Below are positions 51,301-59,681 of a stretch of DNA of 64,000 nucleotides, piece by piece. Position numbers and translations under genes: made by a program. The stretch is taken from positions 317,523-381,522 of the forward strand of contig NZ_KE159748.1 of assembly GCF_000403455.2 (NCBI RefSeq), in the 5' to 3' direction. This stretch comes from Dorea sp. 5-2. Its GTDB lineage: Bacteria > Bacillota > Clostridia > Lachnospirales > Lachnospiraceae. The notes beneath the pieces were generated by a model, which had not been told where the DNA came from, ran no database searches, and worked only from the letters and a program-made list of their open reading frames with translations. How positions within the stretch are numbered: position 1 is the first letter of the stretch; every line of letters begins with the position of its first letter.

Positions 51301-51740
51301 CGTATATTCCGGATTCTTATATCCCCAACGAATATCAGAAGCTTGATATCTACAAGCGGATAGCCGCCATTGAGACGGAAGAAGAGAAAGAAGATATGAT
51401 CGAGGAACTGACGGACCGTTTCGGAGACCTTCCGAAGAAAGTAGAGAAGCTTCTGGCTGCCGCAAGCCTAAAAGCATTTGCCCACAGTATCTATGTAACT
51501 TCAGTAGAACAGAAGGGCGAGGCATATCTCTTCACCATGTATGAGAAGGCAAAGATAGATACCCGAAAGATACCGAAGTTATTAGAAAGATTCCGAGGGG
51601 AACTGGCGATCCGCACAGAGGCGCAGGCTCCGTGTTTCGTCTATGAGAAAAAAGGAAAGAACCGTAAAGAGAAGGGTATGGATGCCTTTGAAGTTGTGAA
51701 AAATGTGTTAAATGAAATGAAGGGATTGATTGAGGAGTAA
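48396..51740 (+). CDS. mfd: Transcription-repair coupling factor Mfd
   Basis: A 1114-residue ATPase that removes stalled RNA polymerase and recruits UvrA. It has an N-terminal UvrB-like module ([16 protein letters not shown]), the RNA-polymerase-binding CarD-like domain near residue 445 ([20 protein letters not shown]), a RecG-like helicase with Walker [10 protein letters not shown] (about 591), DEEQ (about 692) and [14 protein letters not shown], and a C-terminal TRCF domain. ATG 48396 is 8 bases after aaggagg. Full length. Confidence 0.97.
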   Translation: MQALIMPLNELAEFEELCKRRMKERGMMRICGCVNSQKTHMMYALSGGIRYKVVACSSESKAKQVFEEYRFLDPRTYLYPAKDLLFYQADLRSKELTRQRMEVIQAVTEGEPLTVVTSFDAFMDSLLPKEEIEGRILRIKGDSVLHLEDMQDRLTQLGYDREVQIEGPGQFAVRGGILDVYPLTEEQPVRIELWGDEVDSIRTFDVETQRSIENLREIEICPAVEFPKEGERSVSFLDYFPAEDSILFLDEPVRLMEKGQGVEEEFIEAQKKRVESGYELTDGEVRLFHAEEIAAKINTYSSVGFFALDMRCKELETRASYSLHTKSVNPYNSSFEMLTQDLKRLKRNGYRVVLLSGSRTRAKRLAEDLRDYNLSSYYSDDMEREVCPGEIMTAYGHVAEGYEYPMLKYTVISETDIFGKVKKKKKRKLYEGRRIQDFAELKPGDYVVHENHGLGIYQGIEKIEVDKIAKDYMKISYAQGGNLYIPATQLDLIQKYASADAKKPKLNRLGTQEWNKTKNRVRGAVREIARDLVKLYAARQEQKGYVYGEDTVWQKEFEEMFPFDETEDQLLAIEAVKRDMQSHKIMDRLVCGDVGFGKTEIAIRAAFKAVQEDKQVVYLVPTTILAQQHYNTFLQRMKDFPVRVDLMCRFRTPAQQKKTVEDTKRGLVDIVVGTHRVLGGDLKFKDLGLLIIDEEQRFGVQHKEKIKQLKENVDVLTLTATPIPRTLHMSLIGIRDMSVLEEAPNDRMPIQTYVMEYNDEMVREAIERECARQGQVYYVYNRVEDIAEVTAHVQKLVPEAAVEYAHGQMREHQLEKIMYEFINGEIDVLVSTTIIETGLDISNVNTMIIHDADRLGLSQLYQLRGRVGRSNRMAYAFLLYRRDKMLKEIAEKRLAAIREFTDLGSGFKIAMRDLEIRGAGNLLGAEQHGHMEAVGYDMYCKMLNEAVKHLKGEMEEIDFVTTLDLNVDAYIPDSYIPNEYQKLDIYKRIAAIETEEEKEDMIEELTDRFGDLPKKVEKLLAAASLKAFAHSIYVTSVEQKGEAYLFTMYEKAKIDTRKIPKLLERFRGELAIRTEAQAPCFVYEKKGKNRKEKGMDAFEVVKNVLNEMKGLIEE

Positions 51741-51754
51741 AAACGGAGTATAAT
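51726..51754 (+). promoter_or_regulatory. Sigma-A promoter of the foldase gene, overlapping mfd end
   Basis: ttgatt (51726-51731), 17-base spacer, tataat (51749-51754). The -35 lies inside the last codons of mfd. Confidence 0.6.
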
Positions 51755-51817
51755 GAACGGGTATGTGCAGGACGTGTACCATGATGAGATTTGTGGCACT
51801 AAGGAGGATATAGAGGG

Positions 51818-52960
51818 ATGAAGAAAAAGATAGTACTATTTATGCTAGCAGGGGCGCTTTCGGTATCCTCTCTGACCGGATGCAGTTCATTTAAAGCAGA
51901 TGATGTGGTTGCGACGGTCGGGGAGCAGGAGATCACGGCTGAGGTTGCCAATTTTTACGCAAGATATGTGCAGGCGCAGTACGAGACCTATTATTCGGCG
52001 TATCTGGGCGAGGATATGTGGAATTCCGAAGCATCGGAAGGTAAGACTTATGAAGAGTCCGTGAAAGAGTCCGTACTGGAGACGCTGGAAGATATGGTAT
52101 TGTTGGAGCAGCATATGGACGAATATGAGGTCACGCTTACCGATGAAGAGAAACAAGTAGTAAAAGAAGCGGCGAAAGAGTTCAGCGAGGTGAATCCTCT
52201 TGAGGATAAGGAGAAGGTATCCGGTTCTGAGAAGGCTGTGAAGCGTGTCATGACCCTGATGGCTGTCCAGATGAAGATGCAGGATGCCATTGAGGCAGGC
52301 GCCGATACGGAAGTCTCGGATGAGGAAGCGGCGCAGAAGAGTATGCAGTATGTATCCTTCCCCTATACATCGACAGACGACGAGGGCAAGTCTGTTGATA
52401 TGACGGACGAGGAAAAGGCAGAGACGAAAGAAAAGGCGGAAGCCTTTGCAGAAGCGGTTAAGAAAGAGAGCGACTTTGAGGCGTATGCCAAGGATCAGGA
52501 GCTGGAGGCAAAGATCGCCACATTTGACGCCGAGTCTAAGGCTCCTTCTGAGGATCTGGTCAAAGCGGCAGATCAGCTTAAGGAAGGCGAGGTTACAGGC
52601 TTGATCGAGACGGACGGCGGATGTTATGTCGCGAAGGTTACAAGCCTGTTGGACCGCGAGGCGACAGATGCGAAGAAAGAAAGTATCGTCAACGAGAGAA
52701 AGCAGAAGCTTTATACGGATACCTGTGAGAAATTACGGAAAGACGCCAAGGTTAAAGTAAATGACGAGGTATGGGAGAAGATCAGCTTCAAAGACGTCAA
52801 GGTGACGATCAAGCAGGAGGAAAAAGATCCGTACGCCAACGAGGTACAGACGGATGATGTGGCAGATGCCGAAGAGGATGCGGATGCCCAGGAAGAAGAG
52901 GATACGGATGCAGACTCTGACAAGGAGGAAGACGCCGATCCTGACGAGGGTGCGAAATAA
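51818..52960 (+). CDS. prsA: PrsA-like foldase / SurA-type lipoprotein
   Basis: A 380-residue lipoprotein with lipobox LTG-Cys22. A SurA-N-like chaperone region follows (VATVGEQEITAEVANFYARY), then a parvulin-like peptidyl-prolyl isomerase part (KESDFEAYAKDQELEAKIAT ... LKEGEVTGLIETDGGCYVAK). The C-terminal 60 residues are very acidic (Asp/Glu repeats). PrsA proteins help secreted proteins fold outside the membrane. Start behind aaggaggatatagagg. The peptidase-like active-site residues of parvulin are not fully conserved, so it may act mainly as a chaperone. Confidence 0.85.
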   Translation: MKKKIVLFMLAGALSVSSLTGCSSFKADDVVATVGEQEITAEVANFYARYVQAQYETYYSAYLGEDMWNSEASEGKTYEESVKESVLETLEDMVLLEQHMDEYEVTLTDEEKQVVKEAAKEFSEVNPLEDKEKVSGSEKAVKRVMTLMAVQMKMQDAIEAGADTEVSDEEAAQKSMQYVSFPYTSTDDEGKSVDMTDEEKAETKEKAEAFAEAVKKESDFEAYAKDQELEAKIATFDAESKAPSEDLVKAADQLKEGEVTGLIETDGGCYVAKVTSLLDREATDAKKESIVNERKQKLYTDTCEKLRKDAKVKVNDEVWEKISFKDVKVTIKQEEKDPYANEVQTDDVADAEEDADAQEEEDTDADSDKEEDADPDEGAK

Positions 52961-52986
52961 CATACTCTGATATCTTAATACTAAGG

Positions 52987-53015
52987 AAGGGCTGTTGCAA
53001 AATGCAACAGCCCTT
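52987..53015. terminator. Bidirectional terminator
   Basis: Stem aagggctgttgc (52987-52998) / gcaacagccctt (53004-53015) with a 5-base loop. It separates the foldase gene from the convergent YqeY-like gene. Confidence 0.8.
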
Positions 53016-53038
53016 CTTGCAGGATATTTCAAGATATT

Positions 53039-53485
53039 TTAGTGCATGAAAGCAGTAAGGGTCTCGTTGACCAGCTTGCCGTCTGCCTTGCCTTTTACTT
53101 TTGGCATCAGGACTTTCATGATCCTGCCCTTGTCTTTGGCAGTCGGAGCCTCGATGCAAAGCTCTGCAAGAGTCGCCGAGATGATTTCCCGGATCTCCTT
53201 CTCATCCATCATCTTCGGGGCATACTGCTCCAATACGGCGAGACGCCTGGTACATTCTCCGATGATGTCCGTGCGGTCTTCGGGGGTCATCTCCAGGGCT
53301 TCTTTGGTCTGCTTGATCTCCTTTAAGATGACCTGTACTTCTTCTTCTGCGGTCAGGTCGGCGCGCTTGTCGATTGCTTTATTCTTAAGAGCGGCAAGCA
53401 GCATGGAGAGAGACTCCTTGGTCTCTTTATCGCCGGCTTTCATAGCTTTGAACATATCGCTTCGAACTTCTTCAATCTTACTCAT
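53039..53485 (-). CDS. GatB/YqeY domain protein
   Basis: A 148-residue helical protein of the YqeY family (SKIEEVRSDMFKAMKAGDKE, LLAALKNKAIDKR, KEIKQTKEALEM and a C-terminal MPKVKGKADGKLVNE). The domain is the tRNA-contacting tail of GatB found alone; its function outside GatB is unclear. ATG 53485 follows aaagaggtg; an ATG three codons upstream is worse placed. Stands alone on the minus strand. Confidence 0.9.
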   Translation of the reverse strand: MSKIEEVRSDMFKAMKAGDKETKESLSMLLAALKNKAIDKRADLTAEEEVQVILKEIKQTKEALEMTPEDRTDIIGECTRRLAVLEQYAPKMMDEKEIREIISATLAELCIEAPTAKDKGRIMKVLMPKVKGKADGKLVNETLTAFMH

Positions 53486-53593
53486 ATGATTCACCTCTTT
53501 TTTTTATTCTACATCATTATACAGAAAAGAGGATAAAATATCTAGTGCATCCTTGCATTCGACCATGAAATCACTTCATTCACGCAACATCTA

Positions 53594-53622
53594 TTGATTC
53601 AGCCATTGATTTTTGCTACGAT
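53594..53622 (+). promoter_or_regulatory. Sigma-A promoter of nfeD-paraslipin
   Basis: ttgatt (53594-53599), 17-base spacer, tacgat (53617-53622), 25 bases before the start. Confidence 0.5.
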
Positions 53623-53646
53623 AGGTACAGGAAAGGAAGTGAGCAT

Positions 53647-54102
53647 ATGATCATGCAGGACAGTTATATCACGATCGCCTGGCTGGCGCTCCTGATCATC
53701 CTTCTGATCATCGAGATCATCACGGTAGGGCTTACGAGTATATGGGCGGCGGGCGGCGCTCTGGCGGCGCTGATCCTGAATATCCTGGGGATCCCGCTTG
53801 CGGGGCAGGTGGTGGTGTTCTTCGTCGTGACATTCGTGCTGTTGTATTTCACAAGGCCATTTGCGGTGAAATTCATCAATACGCAGCGGGTGAAGACGAA
53901 TTACGAAGGTATTATCGGGAAGACGATCCGGATCGCAGAGACGGTGGATAACATCAACCAGACCGGGATGGCAGTGGTGAACGGGCAGGAGTGGACGGTA
54001 AGGGCAGAGAAGGATGAGGAGACCCTTGCGCCGGATACACTGGCAAAGGTAGTCAACATATCCGGAGTCAAGTTAATAGTAAGAAAATATGAGGAGGAAT
54101 AG
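53647..54102 (+). CDS. NfeD-family membrane protein
   Basis: A 151-residue protein with three or four membrane segments in the first 75 residues (LLIILLIIEIITVGLTSIWA, VVVFFVVTFVLLYFTRP) and a C-terminal OB-fold (GMAVVNGQEWTVRAEKDEET then VVNISGVKLIVRK). Short NfeD1b-type proteins are encoded next to band-7/SPFH proteins and organise membrane microdomains. The paraslipin gene begins two bases after its stop. Start behind ggaagtgagc. Confidence 0.88.
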   Translation: MIMQDSYITIAWLALLIILLIIEIITVGLTSIWAAGGALAALILNILGIPLAGQVVVFFVVTFVLLYFTRPFAVKFINTQRVKTNYEGIIGKTIRIAETVDNINQTGMAVVNGQEWTVRAEKDEETLAPDTLAKVVNISGVKLIVRKYEEE

Positions 54103-54104
54103 GA

Positions 54105-55040
54105 ATGAGTAGTGGGATTGTTGGATTATTGGCGGTAGTAGCCATTGTAGTGATCGGGTTGTTGCTTTTGATCTCTTGCGTTAAGATCGTACCGCAGGCA
54201 AGGGCGATGGTAGTAGAACGCCTGGGAGCGTACCGGGCGACCTGGAATACCGGGCTTCATTTTAAGATGCCGATCCTTGACCGGGTTGCGAGGAAGGTAG
54301 ACTTAAAGGAACAGGTTGTGGACTTTGCGCCGCAGCCGGTGATCACGAAGGATAATGTTACCATGAGGATCGATACAGTCGTGTTCTACCAGATCACGGA
54401 TCCGAAGATGTTCTGTTATGGCGTGGCGAATCCGATCATGGCGATCGAGAACCTGACGGCTACGACGCTTCGTAATATCATCGGCGACCTGGAGCTTGAC
54501 CAGACCCTGACGTCAAGAGAGACGATCAATACGAAGATGCGGGCTTCTCTTGATGTGGCGACGGATCCGTGGGGGATCAAGGTGAATCGTGTGGAACTTA
54601 AGAATATCATCCCGCCGGCTGCGATCCAGGATGCGATGGAGAAGCAGATGAAGGCGGAACGTGAACGGCGTGAAGCGATCCTCCGTGCAGAAGGCGAGAA
54701 GAAGTCGACGATCCTCGTTGCGGAAGGAAATAAAGAGTCGGCGATCCTGGACGCGGAGGCTGAGAAGCAGGCGGCTATCTTACGCGCGGAGGCGCAGAAA
54801 GAGGCGAAGATCCGTGAGGCAGAGGGTGAAGCGGAAGCGATCCTTAAAGTTCAGCAGGCGAATGCAGACGGTATCCGTTTCCTGAAAGAAGCGGGGGCAG
54901 ACGAGGCTGTGCTGACCATAAAGAGCCTTGAGGCATTCGAGAAGGCGGCGGACGGCAAAGCCACCAAGATCATCATCCCTTCGGAGATCCAGGGGCTTGC
55001 CGGACTGGTGAAGAGCGCAAAGGAGATAATAGAAGAGTAA
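54105..55040 (+). CDS. SPFH/band 7 paraslipin (QmcA-type)
   Basis: A 311-residue protein. One N-terminal membrane anchor (about 6-27), band-7 domain (VVERLGAYRATWNTGLHFKM, DNVTMRIDTVVFYQITDPKM), a coiled-coil Glu/Ala/Lys region (ILRAEGEKKSTILVAEGNKE) and a C-terminal GLAGLVKSAKE motif typical of paraslipins. It forms oligomeric scaffolds in the membrane with NfeD. Co-transcribed with the upstream NfeD gene. Full length. Confidence 0.92.
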   Translation: MSSGIVGLLAVVAIVVIGLLLLISCVKIVPQARAMVVERLGAYRATWNTGLHFKMPILDRVARKVDLKEQVVDFAPQPVITKDNVTMRIDTVVFYQITDPKMFCYGVANPIMAIENLTATTLRNIIGDLELDQTLTSRETINTKMRASLDVATDPWGIKVNRVELKNIIPPAAIQDAMEKQMKAERERREAILRAEGEKKSTILVAEGNKESAILDAEAEKQAAILRAEAQKEAKIREAEGEAEAILKVQQANADGIRFLKEAGADEAVLTIKSLEAFEKAADGKATKIIIPSEIQGLAGLVKSAKEIIEE

Positions 55041-55110
55041 GGGCAGGACAGAAGTAGGATACAGACAGAATAGGATTGCAGTGAAGGAAGGTTAAAAAGG
55101 GGGCGGTGTT

Positions 55111-55833
55111 GTGACGCATGTAATGATCCTGGAGGACGACGGGGCTTCATTGGAAGCCCTGGCGAAGATTCTTATGGAATATTCGGAGAATGTCTGTGTG
55201 CATACCGCTTCTTCTTATGATGAGGCGAAGGAATTGCTCAACACGGATATCCGGTATGGATTATTCCTCCTGGATGTGAACCTGGAAGGAGAGAACCGGG
55301 AAGATATCGGCGGGATCCTCTTTGCCAGGGAGATCCGGGAGCAGTTCCGGTATACATTTACTCCGGTAGTCATGATCACCGCGGTAGGGGCGATGGAGAT
55401 GCAGGCATACAGGGAGCTGCATTGTTATCAATATATCATGAAGCCTTTTTTGCCGGAAGAGGTAAAAGAAGTGGTAAAGAAGGTGCTTGCGAAGGAGCGG
55501 CAGGAGGAAGAGCCTTTCATCGTCGTGAAAAGAGACGGGGTGAATTATCAGGTAAGATGTACGGATATCCGCTATATAGAAGCGATACACAGAGGCGTGT
55601 GCCTGCACTTAAGAGGAGAGGACTGGAACATACCTTATATGACGCTCAAGCAGATCCTGTCGAAGGTTCCGGAAGGGATGTTCCTTAAGTGCCACCGGAT
55701 GTTCGCCGTCAATCGCCGTGAGGTAGAATACTATGATACGGTCAATCGTATTGTGAAGCTAAAGAATTGCACGGATACGGTGGAGATCGGCGTGACGTAT
55801 AAGGCGGAGATAGGGAGGCTTGTGAGTGGTTAA
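55111..55833 (+). CDS. LytTR-family response regulator
   Basis: A 240-residue regulator. Receiver domain with DDG after MILE, phospho-Asp in FLLDVNLEGEN and Lys in YIMKPF; C-terminal LytTR DNA-binding domain (ITFIVVKRDGVNYQVRCTDI-like segment, MFLKCHRMFAVNRREVEYYD). Such regulators bind direct repeats and are usually paired with GHKL kinases that sense peptides. GTG start behind aagggggcgg. The stop overlaps the kinase start. Confidence 0.9.
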   Translation: MTHVMILEDDGASLEALAKILMEYSENVCVHTASSYDEAKELLNTDIRYGLFLLDVNLEGENREDIGGILFAREIREQFRYTFTPVVMITAVGAMEMQAYRELHCYQYIMKPFLPEEVKEVVKKVLAKERQEEEPFIVVKRDGVNYQVRCTDIRYIEAIHRGVCLHLRGEDWNIPYMTLKQILSKVPEGMFLKCHRMFAVNRREVEYYDTVNRIVKLKNCTDTVEIGVTYKAEIGRLVSG

Positions 55834-56677
55834 TTGGATGAGAAAATTTTTATACCGCATATTCTGTGTGGTCGCAATGTTGGCGTCCGTCTATCTGATC
55901 GTGGATTTTCTGGTCAGCGGTACTTTTGATTACCGGGTCTTTGTGATGTTCTTATTGCTGGTGGTGGTTGTGATCTGGGGGCTTGTCGACTGGCGGAAGA
56001 ATTATATCCTCATGCAGCAGAAGGAATCCGAACTTAAGTTATATCAGCACTATATCCAGCCGTTAGAGGAACTGGTCAAGGAGATACGGGCAAGACAGCA
56101 TGAATTCGATAACCATATCAATGCGATCCTGAATATGCATCTGACCGTGGGAAATTATGAAGAACTGGTGACGCGGCAATCGGAGTATATCACGGAAGTA
56201 ATGAAAGATGATGAGACCAGGCGTTACCTTCCGCTGCTTCGGATCAGCGATAAGGTTCTGGCGGGTTTTCTCTACAGCAAGATCGTCCGTGCGCCGTCTT
56301 ATGCCAGGACGGAGGTGAAGGTGAAGAATCTGGCGATCATATCCGGGATCTCCGAACATCACCTGATCGAGATCGTGGGGACATTGGTTGACAATGCTTA
56401 TGAGGCATGCACGCCGAAGCGGAATCAGGTGAATATGGAGCTTGATTCGGAAGAAGACAGGATGGTATTTATGATCCGGAATCAGGTAGAGGAGGTCAGG
56501 ATGGAAGAATTGCATCAGTTCTTTTCGAAGGGTTATTCGACGAAAGGGAATAACGGCGAACGAGGATTCGGCCTGTATAATGCCAGGATGCTGGTAGGGC
56601 GTTATCAGGGAGAGATCGTTGCAAGTGTGGACAAGATTGGAGGAGATCACTTTGTATGTATCAAAGTGATCGTGTAA
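55826..56677 (+). CDS. GHKL-domain sensor histidine kinase
   Basis: A 283-residue kinase: two membrane segments (about 9-28 and 36-53), a dimerisation region with the H-box (RARQHEFDNHINAIL) and a GHKL ATPase domain (GTLVDNAYEACTPKRNQVNM, GFGLYNARML). It pairs with the LytTR regulator as in agr/ComDE-type peptide systems, but only two helices are present, so a large peptide receptor domain is missing. The GTG at 55826 has gggagg at a good distance; ATG 55838 is the alternative. No peptide precursor is seen nearby. Confidence 0.85.
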   Translation: MVNWMRKFLYRIFCVVAMLASVYLIVDFLVSGTFDYRVFVMFLLLVVVVIWGLVDWRKNYILMQQKESELKLYQHYIQPLEELVKEIRARQHEFDNHINAILNMHLTVGNYEELVTRQSEYITEVMKDDETRRYLPLLRISDKVLAGFLYSKIVRAPSYARTEVKVKNLAIISGISEHHLIEIVGTLVDNAYEACTPKRNQVNMELDSEEDRMVFMIRNQVEEVRMEELHQFFSKGYSTKGNNGERGFGLYNARMLVGRYQGEIVASVDKIGGDHFVCIKVIV

Positions 56678-56812
56678 ATTGGGCGGGAATTAAGAAGAAT
56701 CTCGAAAAATATCATAAGATTTTCATTATATTTTTACATTAGTACTTTACTCTTCTGAAAATGAATGGTATCTTAATAATATAGAAATTCTAAATTATGG
56801 AGGTCGTATATT

Positions 56813-57061
56813 ATGGCGAGAAGAAAGGTAGTGGAAAGAAACTATCCGGAATTGATCAATGAAGCAGAAGAGAAGATTGAAGCATTATCCGCAGAGTTAA
56901 AGCAAGAGAAAGCGAACCTGAAGCAATTAAAGAAGGACAAGGTTCGTTATGACGCTATGGTAGAGAAACAGAGAAAGCAGGATGAGATTCAGAAAGCTGC
57001 GGAATTGCTCATGGCATCCGGAAAGAGTATGGAAGAGATTGAGGAATTCTTGTCAAATTAA
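56813..57061 (+). CDS. Small coiled-coil protein, unknown
   Basis: An 82-residue, charged, coiled-coil protein (INEAEEKIEALSAELKQEKA, NLKQLKKDKVRYDAMVEKQR) ending in an amphipathic ELLMASGKSMEEIEEFLSN. I do not recognise the function. It has a strong start (atggaggtcgtattatg) and its own AT-rich upstream region (56678-56812). The closing helix resembles that of small regulatory or phage-type proteins, but nothing else supports that. Real gene by coding character. Confidence 0.65.
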   Translation: MARRKVVERNYPELINEAEEKIEALSAELKQEKANLKQLKKDKVRYDAMVEKQRKQDEIQKAAELLMASGKSMEEIEEFLSN

Positions 57062-57092
57062 ACAGAACCAAATGTATAAGGAAAAATAAAAG

Positions 57093-57138
57093 CCTGCCTG
57101 GATTGTAACCGATGTCGGAACATATACGGCAGGTTTTT
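57093..57138 (+). terminator. Weak terminator after the coiled-coil gene
   Basis: cctgcc (57093-57098) / ggcagg (57128-57133) with a 29-base loop, then ttttta. A moderate hairpin in the right place. Confidence 0.45.
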
Positions 57139-57201
57139 ATATGTCGTGTTCATGGTATAAGAAGAGTATAAGAAGTATAAGATAAGAAAGGAGAGATTTC
57201 A

Positions 57202-57738
57202 ATGCGAGTCGGAATGGGATATGACGTCCATCGTCTGACAGAGAACAGGGAATTGATATTGGGCGGAGTAAAGATTCCATATGAGAAGGGGCTTCTTGGG
57301 CATTCGGACGCAGATGTACTGATCCATGCGATCATGGACGCACTGCTTGGGGCAGCGGCGCTTGGGGATATCGGAAAGCATTTTCCGGATACCGATCCGG
57401 AATATAAAGGAATCTCCAGTATCAAACTACTGGAGCATGTGGGTAGGCTGATCGAGGAGCAGCTGTATGTGATCGGGAATATAGACGCGACGATCATCGC
57501 ACAGAGCCCGAAGATGGCGCCCTACATCGAACAGATGCGGGAAAATGTAGCGCAGGCGCTGCATCTGGAGATCGGACAGGTGAATATCAAGGCGACGACC
57601 GAGGAAGGGCTTGGCTTTACCGGAAGCGGGGAAGGGATCTCGTCGCAGGCGGTCGCGTGCCTGGATACGATCGAGAACTGCAGTTATGCGGTCGGCGCTG
57701 AGGAAGGAAGATGTGCGGCATGCAAAGGATGTCTATGA
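57202..57738 (+). CDS. ispF: 2-C-methyl-D-erythritol 2,4-cyclodiphosphate synthase IspF
   Basis: A 178-residue IspF, fifth step of the MEP isoprenoid pathway. Zn ligands in GYDVHRL (Asp8/His10), the [13 protein letters not shown] segment, [13 protein letters not shown] and [16 protein letters not shown]. The normal protein ends near AVACL; here about 20 more residues follow ([20 protein letters not shown]) with four Cys, an unusual tail. ATG 57202 lies after gaaaggagag. The other MEP genes are not in the window. Confidence 0.93.
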   Translation: MRVGMGYDVHRLTENRELILGGVKIPYEKGLLGHSDADVLIHAIMDALLGAAALGDIGKHFPDTDPEYKGISSIKLLEHVGRLIEEQLYVIGNIDATIIAQSPKMAPYIEQMRENVAQALHLEIGQVNIKATTEEGLGFTGSGEGISSQAVACLDTIENCSYAVGAEEGRCAACKGCL

Positions 57739-57756
57739 GATTCCGGAAGTATCGTT

Positions 57757-58770
57757 ATGGGAGAGAAGAATATGGAGATCAGGAAATTAGAAGTTACAGA
57801 GCATCAGGAATGCAGACGGCTGTATGAGGAAGTATTTGCCGAGGACAGCCCTTCTTTCGTTGATTATTATTACACGGAGAAGACCAGGGACAACCAGATC
57901 TATACGATGATCGAGGATGGGGAGATCCGCTCCATGCTGCATCTGAATCCCTACCGTCTCTATGTGAACGGGAGTGAGAAGGATGTGAATTATATCGTTG
58001 CTGTTGCGACGCAAAAGGAGTATCGTAAGAGAGGATATATGGCTTCTCTTCTGAAGCGATCGCTGCGGGATATGTATCAGGCGGGGGAGGCGTTCACGTT
58101 CCTGATGCCGGCGTCCGAGAGCATCTATCAGCCCTTTGGATTTCGGACGGTGTATGAACAGGAAGGGAAATTCTACCGGGAAGAAGATGAGAAAGACGAG
58201 GGGCTTGCGATCACGGACGCTAAAGATCCGGATTGCCGGGAGATCGCCGAGGCGGCGAACCGGTATCTGGCAGGGCGGTATCAGGTATTTGCCATCCGGG
58301 ATACGGCGTATTATCTGAGGCTGATCCGGGAATATGAAAGTGACGGCGGAAGCCTTAAGGTCTACCGCAGAGACGGGAAGATCACGGATTGCCGCGGGTA
58401 TTATCCAGGGGAAGAAGGCGGCAAGCCGAAGATCATGATCAGGATCGTCGACGTCCGGCGGATGCTGATGGCATTGTCTCTCCGCTCTCTGACCGGAGTG
58501 GTGTTCTGCGTGACAGATCCGCTGATCGAAGAAAATAACAGATGCCTGGTAGTCACCGGTACGGAACATTCCGGCGTGATGCTGATGGATGGGGATGCTA
58601 AGAACAGTGAAGGCACGGTCACCGTCGCCGCACTGACGAGCCTGTTATTCGGGGCGAAGACCGTAGAAGAAGCATGTGAGGAAGAAGGCGTCAGGATGTC
58701 CGAACGGATGAAGGCGGAGATGGAGAAGCTGATCCCGTTGTCCGCAATCTGTCTGAATGAGACTGTATGA
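57757..58770 (+). CDS. GNAT acetyltransferase of the Eis type
   Basis: A 337-residue protein with an N-terminal GNAT domain (VAVATQKEYRKRGYMASLLK is the acetyl-CoA loop, QPFGFRTVYEQ) and a C-terminal SCP2-like half (TDPLIEENNRCLVVTGTEHS ... ALTSLLFGAKTVEEAC). This two-part layout is that of Eis-type acetyltransferases, which act on small amines or aminoglycosides; the substrate here is unknown. Two starts are possible, 57757 and the ATG at 57772, both with weak sites. It follows ispF by 18 bases. Confidence 0.82.
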   Translation: MGEKNMEIRKLEVTEHQECRRLYEEVFAEDSPSFVDYYYTEKTRDNQIYTMIEDGEIRSMLHLNPYRLYVNGSEKDVNYIVAVATQKEYRKRGYMASLLKRSLRDMYQAGEAFTFLMPASESIYQPFGFRTVYEQEGKFYREEDEKDEGLAITDAKDPDCREIAEAANRYLAGRYQVFAIRDTAYYLRLIREYESDGGSLKVYRRDGKITDCRGYYPGEEGGKPKIMIRIVDVRRMLMALSLRSLTGVVFCVTDPLIEENNRCLVVTGTEHSGVMLMDGDAKNSEGTVTVAALTSLLFGAKTVEEACEEEGVRMSERMKAEMEKLIPLSAICLNETV

Positions 58771-58804
58771 CCGGACAGCACGGGTATTTCGTGTGCACGG
58801 GTTA

Positions 58805-58848
58805 AGGGGGCTGTTGTGAAATGCGGTAGCTATTTTGCAATAGCCTCT
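58805..58848 (+). terminator. Terminator-like hairpin after the GNAT gene
   Basis: An 11-bp stem aggggctgttg (about 58805-58816, one bulged G) / caatagcctct (58838-58848) with a 21-base loop. It shares the ggctgttg core with the terminator at 52987-53015. Confidence 0.55.
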
Positions 58849-58964
58849 TCTTCATGTTATCTTTAGAATATCTTTAGAAAATCATGGCACCCCTCTTAAG
58901 ATTTTGCGGGTAAGATGTATAACATCGAGAGAGGGAAAGAGAATACGAAAGGAAGGAAACAGCG

Positions 58965-59681
58965 ATGGGGACAAATGAGATCAACCATGTACTGATCGTG
59001 GAAGATGATAAGGAGATACGCGAAGGCGTGGAGATATATTTAAGAAGCCAGGGATATGAGGTGTACCAGGCGGCGGATGGGATAGAAGGCCTTGAAGTGA
59101 TAGAGAAGGAGGAGATCCATCTTGCCATCGTGGACGTCATGATGCCGAGGCTTGACGGAATCCAGATGACGATCAAGTTAAGAGAAAAGCATGATTTCCC
59201 GGTGATCTTCCTGTCGGCGAAATCCGAAGAAGTGGATAAGATACTGGGGCTCAACATGGGGGCGGATGATTATGTGACGAAGCCGTTTACCCCGATGGAA
59301 CTGCTGGCGAGAGTGAATTCTCAGATGCGCAGGTATCGTAAGTTCCTGGAGAAACTAGGCGGCAGGGAGAAAGGGGCGAATGTGCATACCATCGGCGGCT
59401 TGGAGATCAATGAAGATTCTGTGGAGGCATTTGTGGACGGGGAACCGGTGAAGCTTACGCCGATCGAATATAAGATCCTTCTGCTCCTGATGAAGAATCC
59501 GGGCAGGGTGTTCTCTGCGGAAGAGATCTATGAACGGGTGTGGAATGAACGGGCGGTAAATACGGATACGATCATGGTGCATGTGAGAAATATCCGTGAA
59601 AAGATAGAGATCAATCCAAAAGATCCAAAATATTTAAAGGTGGTGTGGGGTGTTGGGTACAAAATCGAAAAGCAGCCGTAA
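58965..59681 (+). CDS. OmpR-family response regulator
   Basis: A 238-residue regulator: receiver domain with EDD after LIV, phospho-Asp in AIVDVMMPRLDG and Lys in VTKPF; C-terminal winged helix of the OmpR/PhoB type (LTPIEYKILLLLMKNPGRVF, ERVWNERAVNTDTIMVHVRN). It forms a pair with the kinase that overlaps its 3' end. Start behind gaaaggaaggaaacagcg. The target genes are not known. Confidence 0.93.
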   Translation: MGTNEINHVLIVEDDKEIREGVEIYLRSQGYEVYQAADGIEGLEVIEKEEIHLAIVDVMMPRLDGIQMTIKLREKHDFPVIFLSAKSEEVDKILGLNMGADDYVTKPFTPMELLARVNSQMRRYRKFLEKLGGREKGANVHTIGGLEINEDSVEAFVDGEPVKLTPIEYKILLLLMKNPGRVFSAEEIYERVWNERAVNTDTIMVHVRNIREKIEINPKDPKYLKVVWGVGYKIEKQP

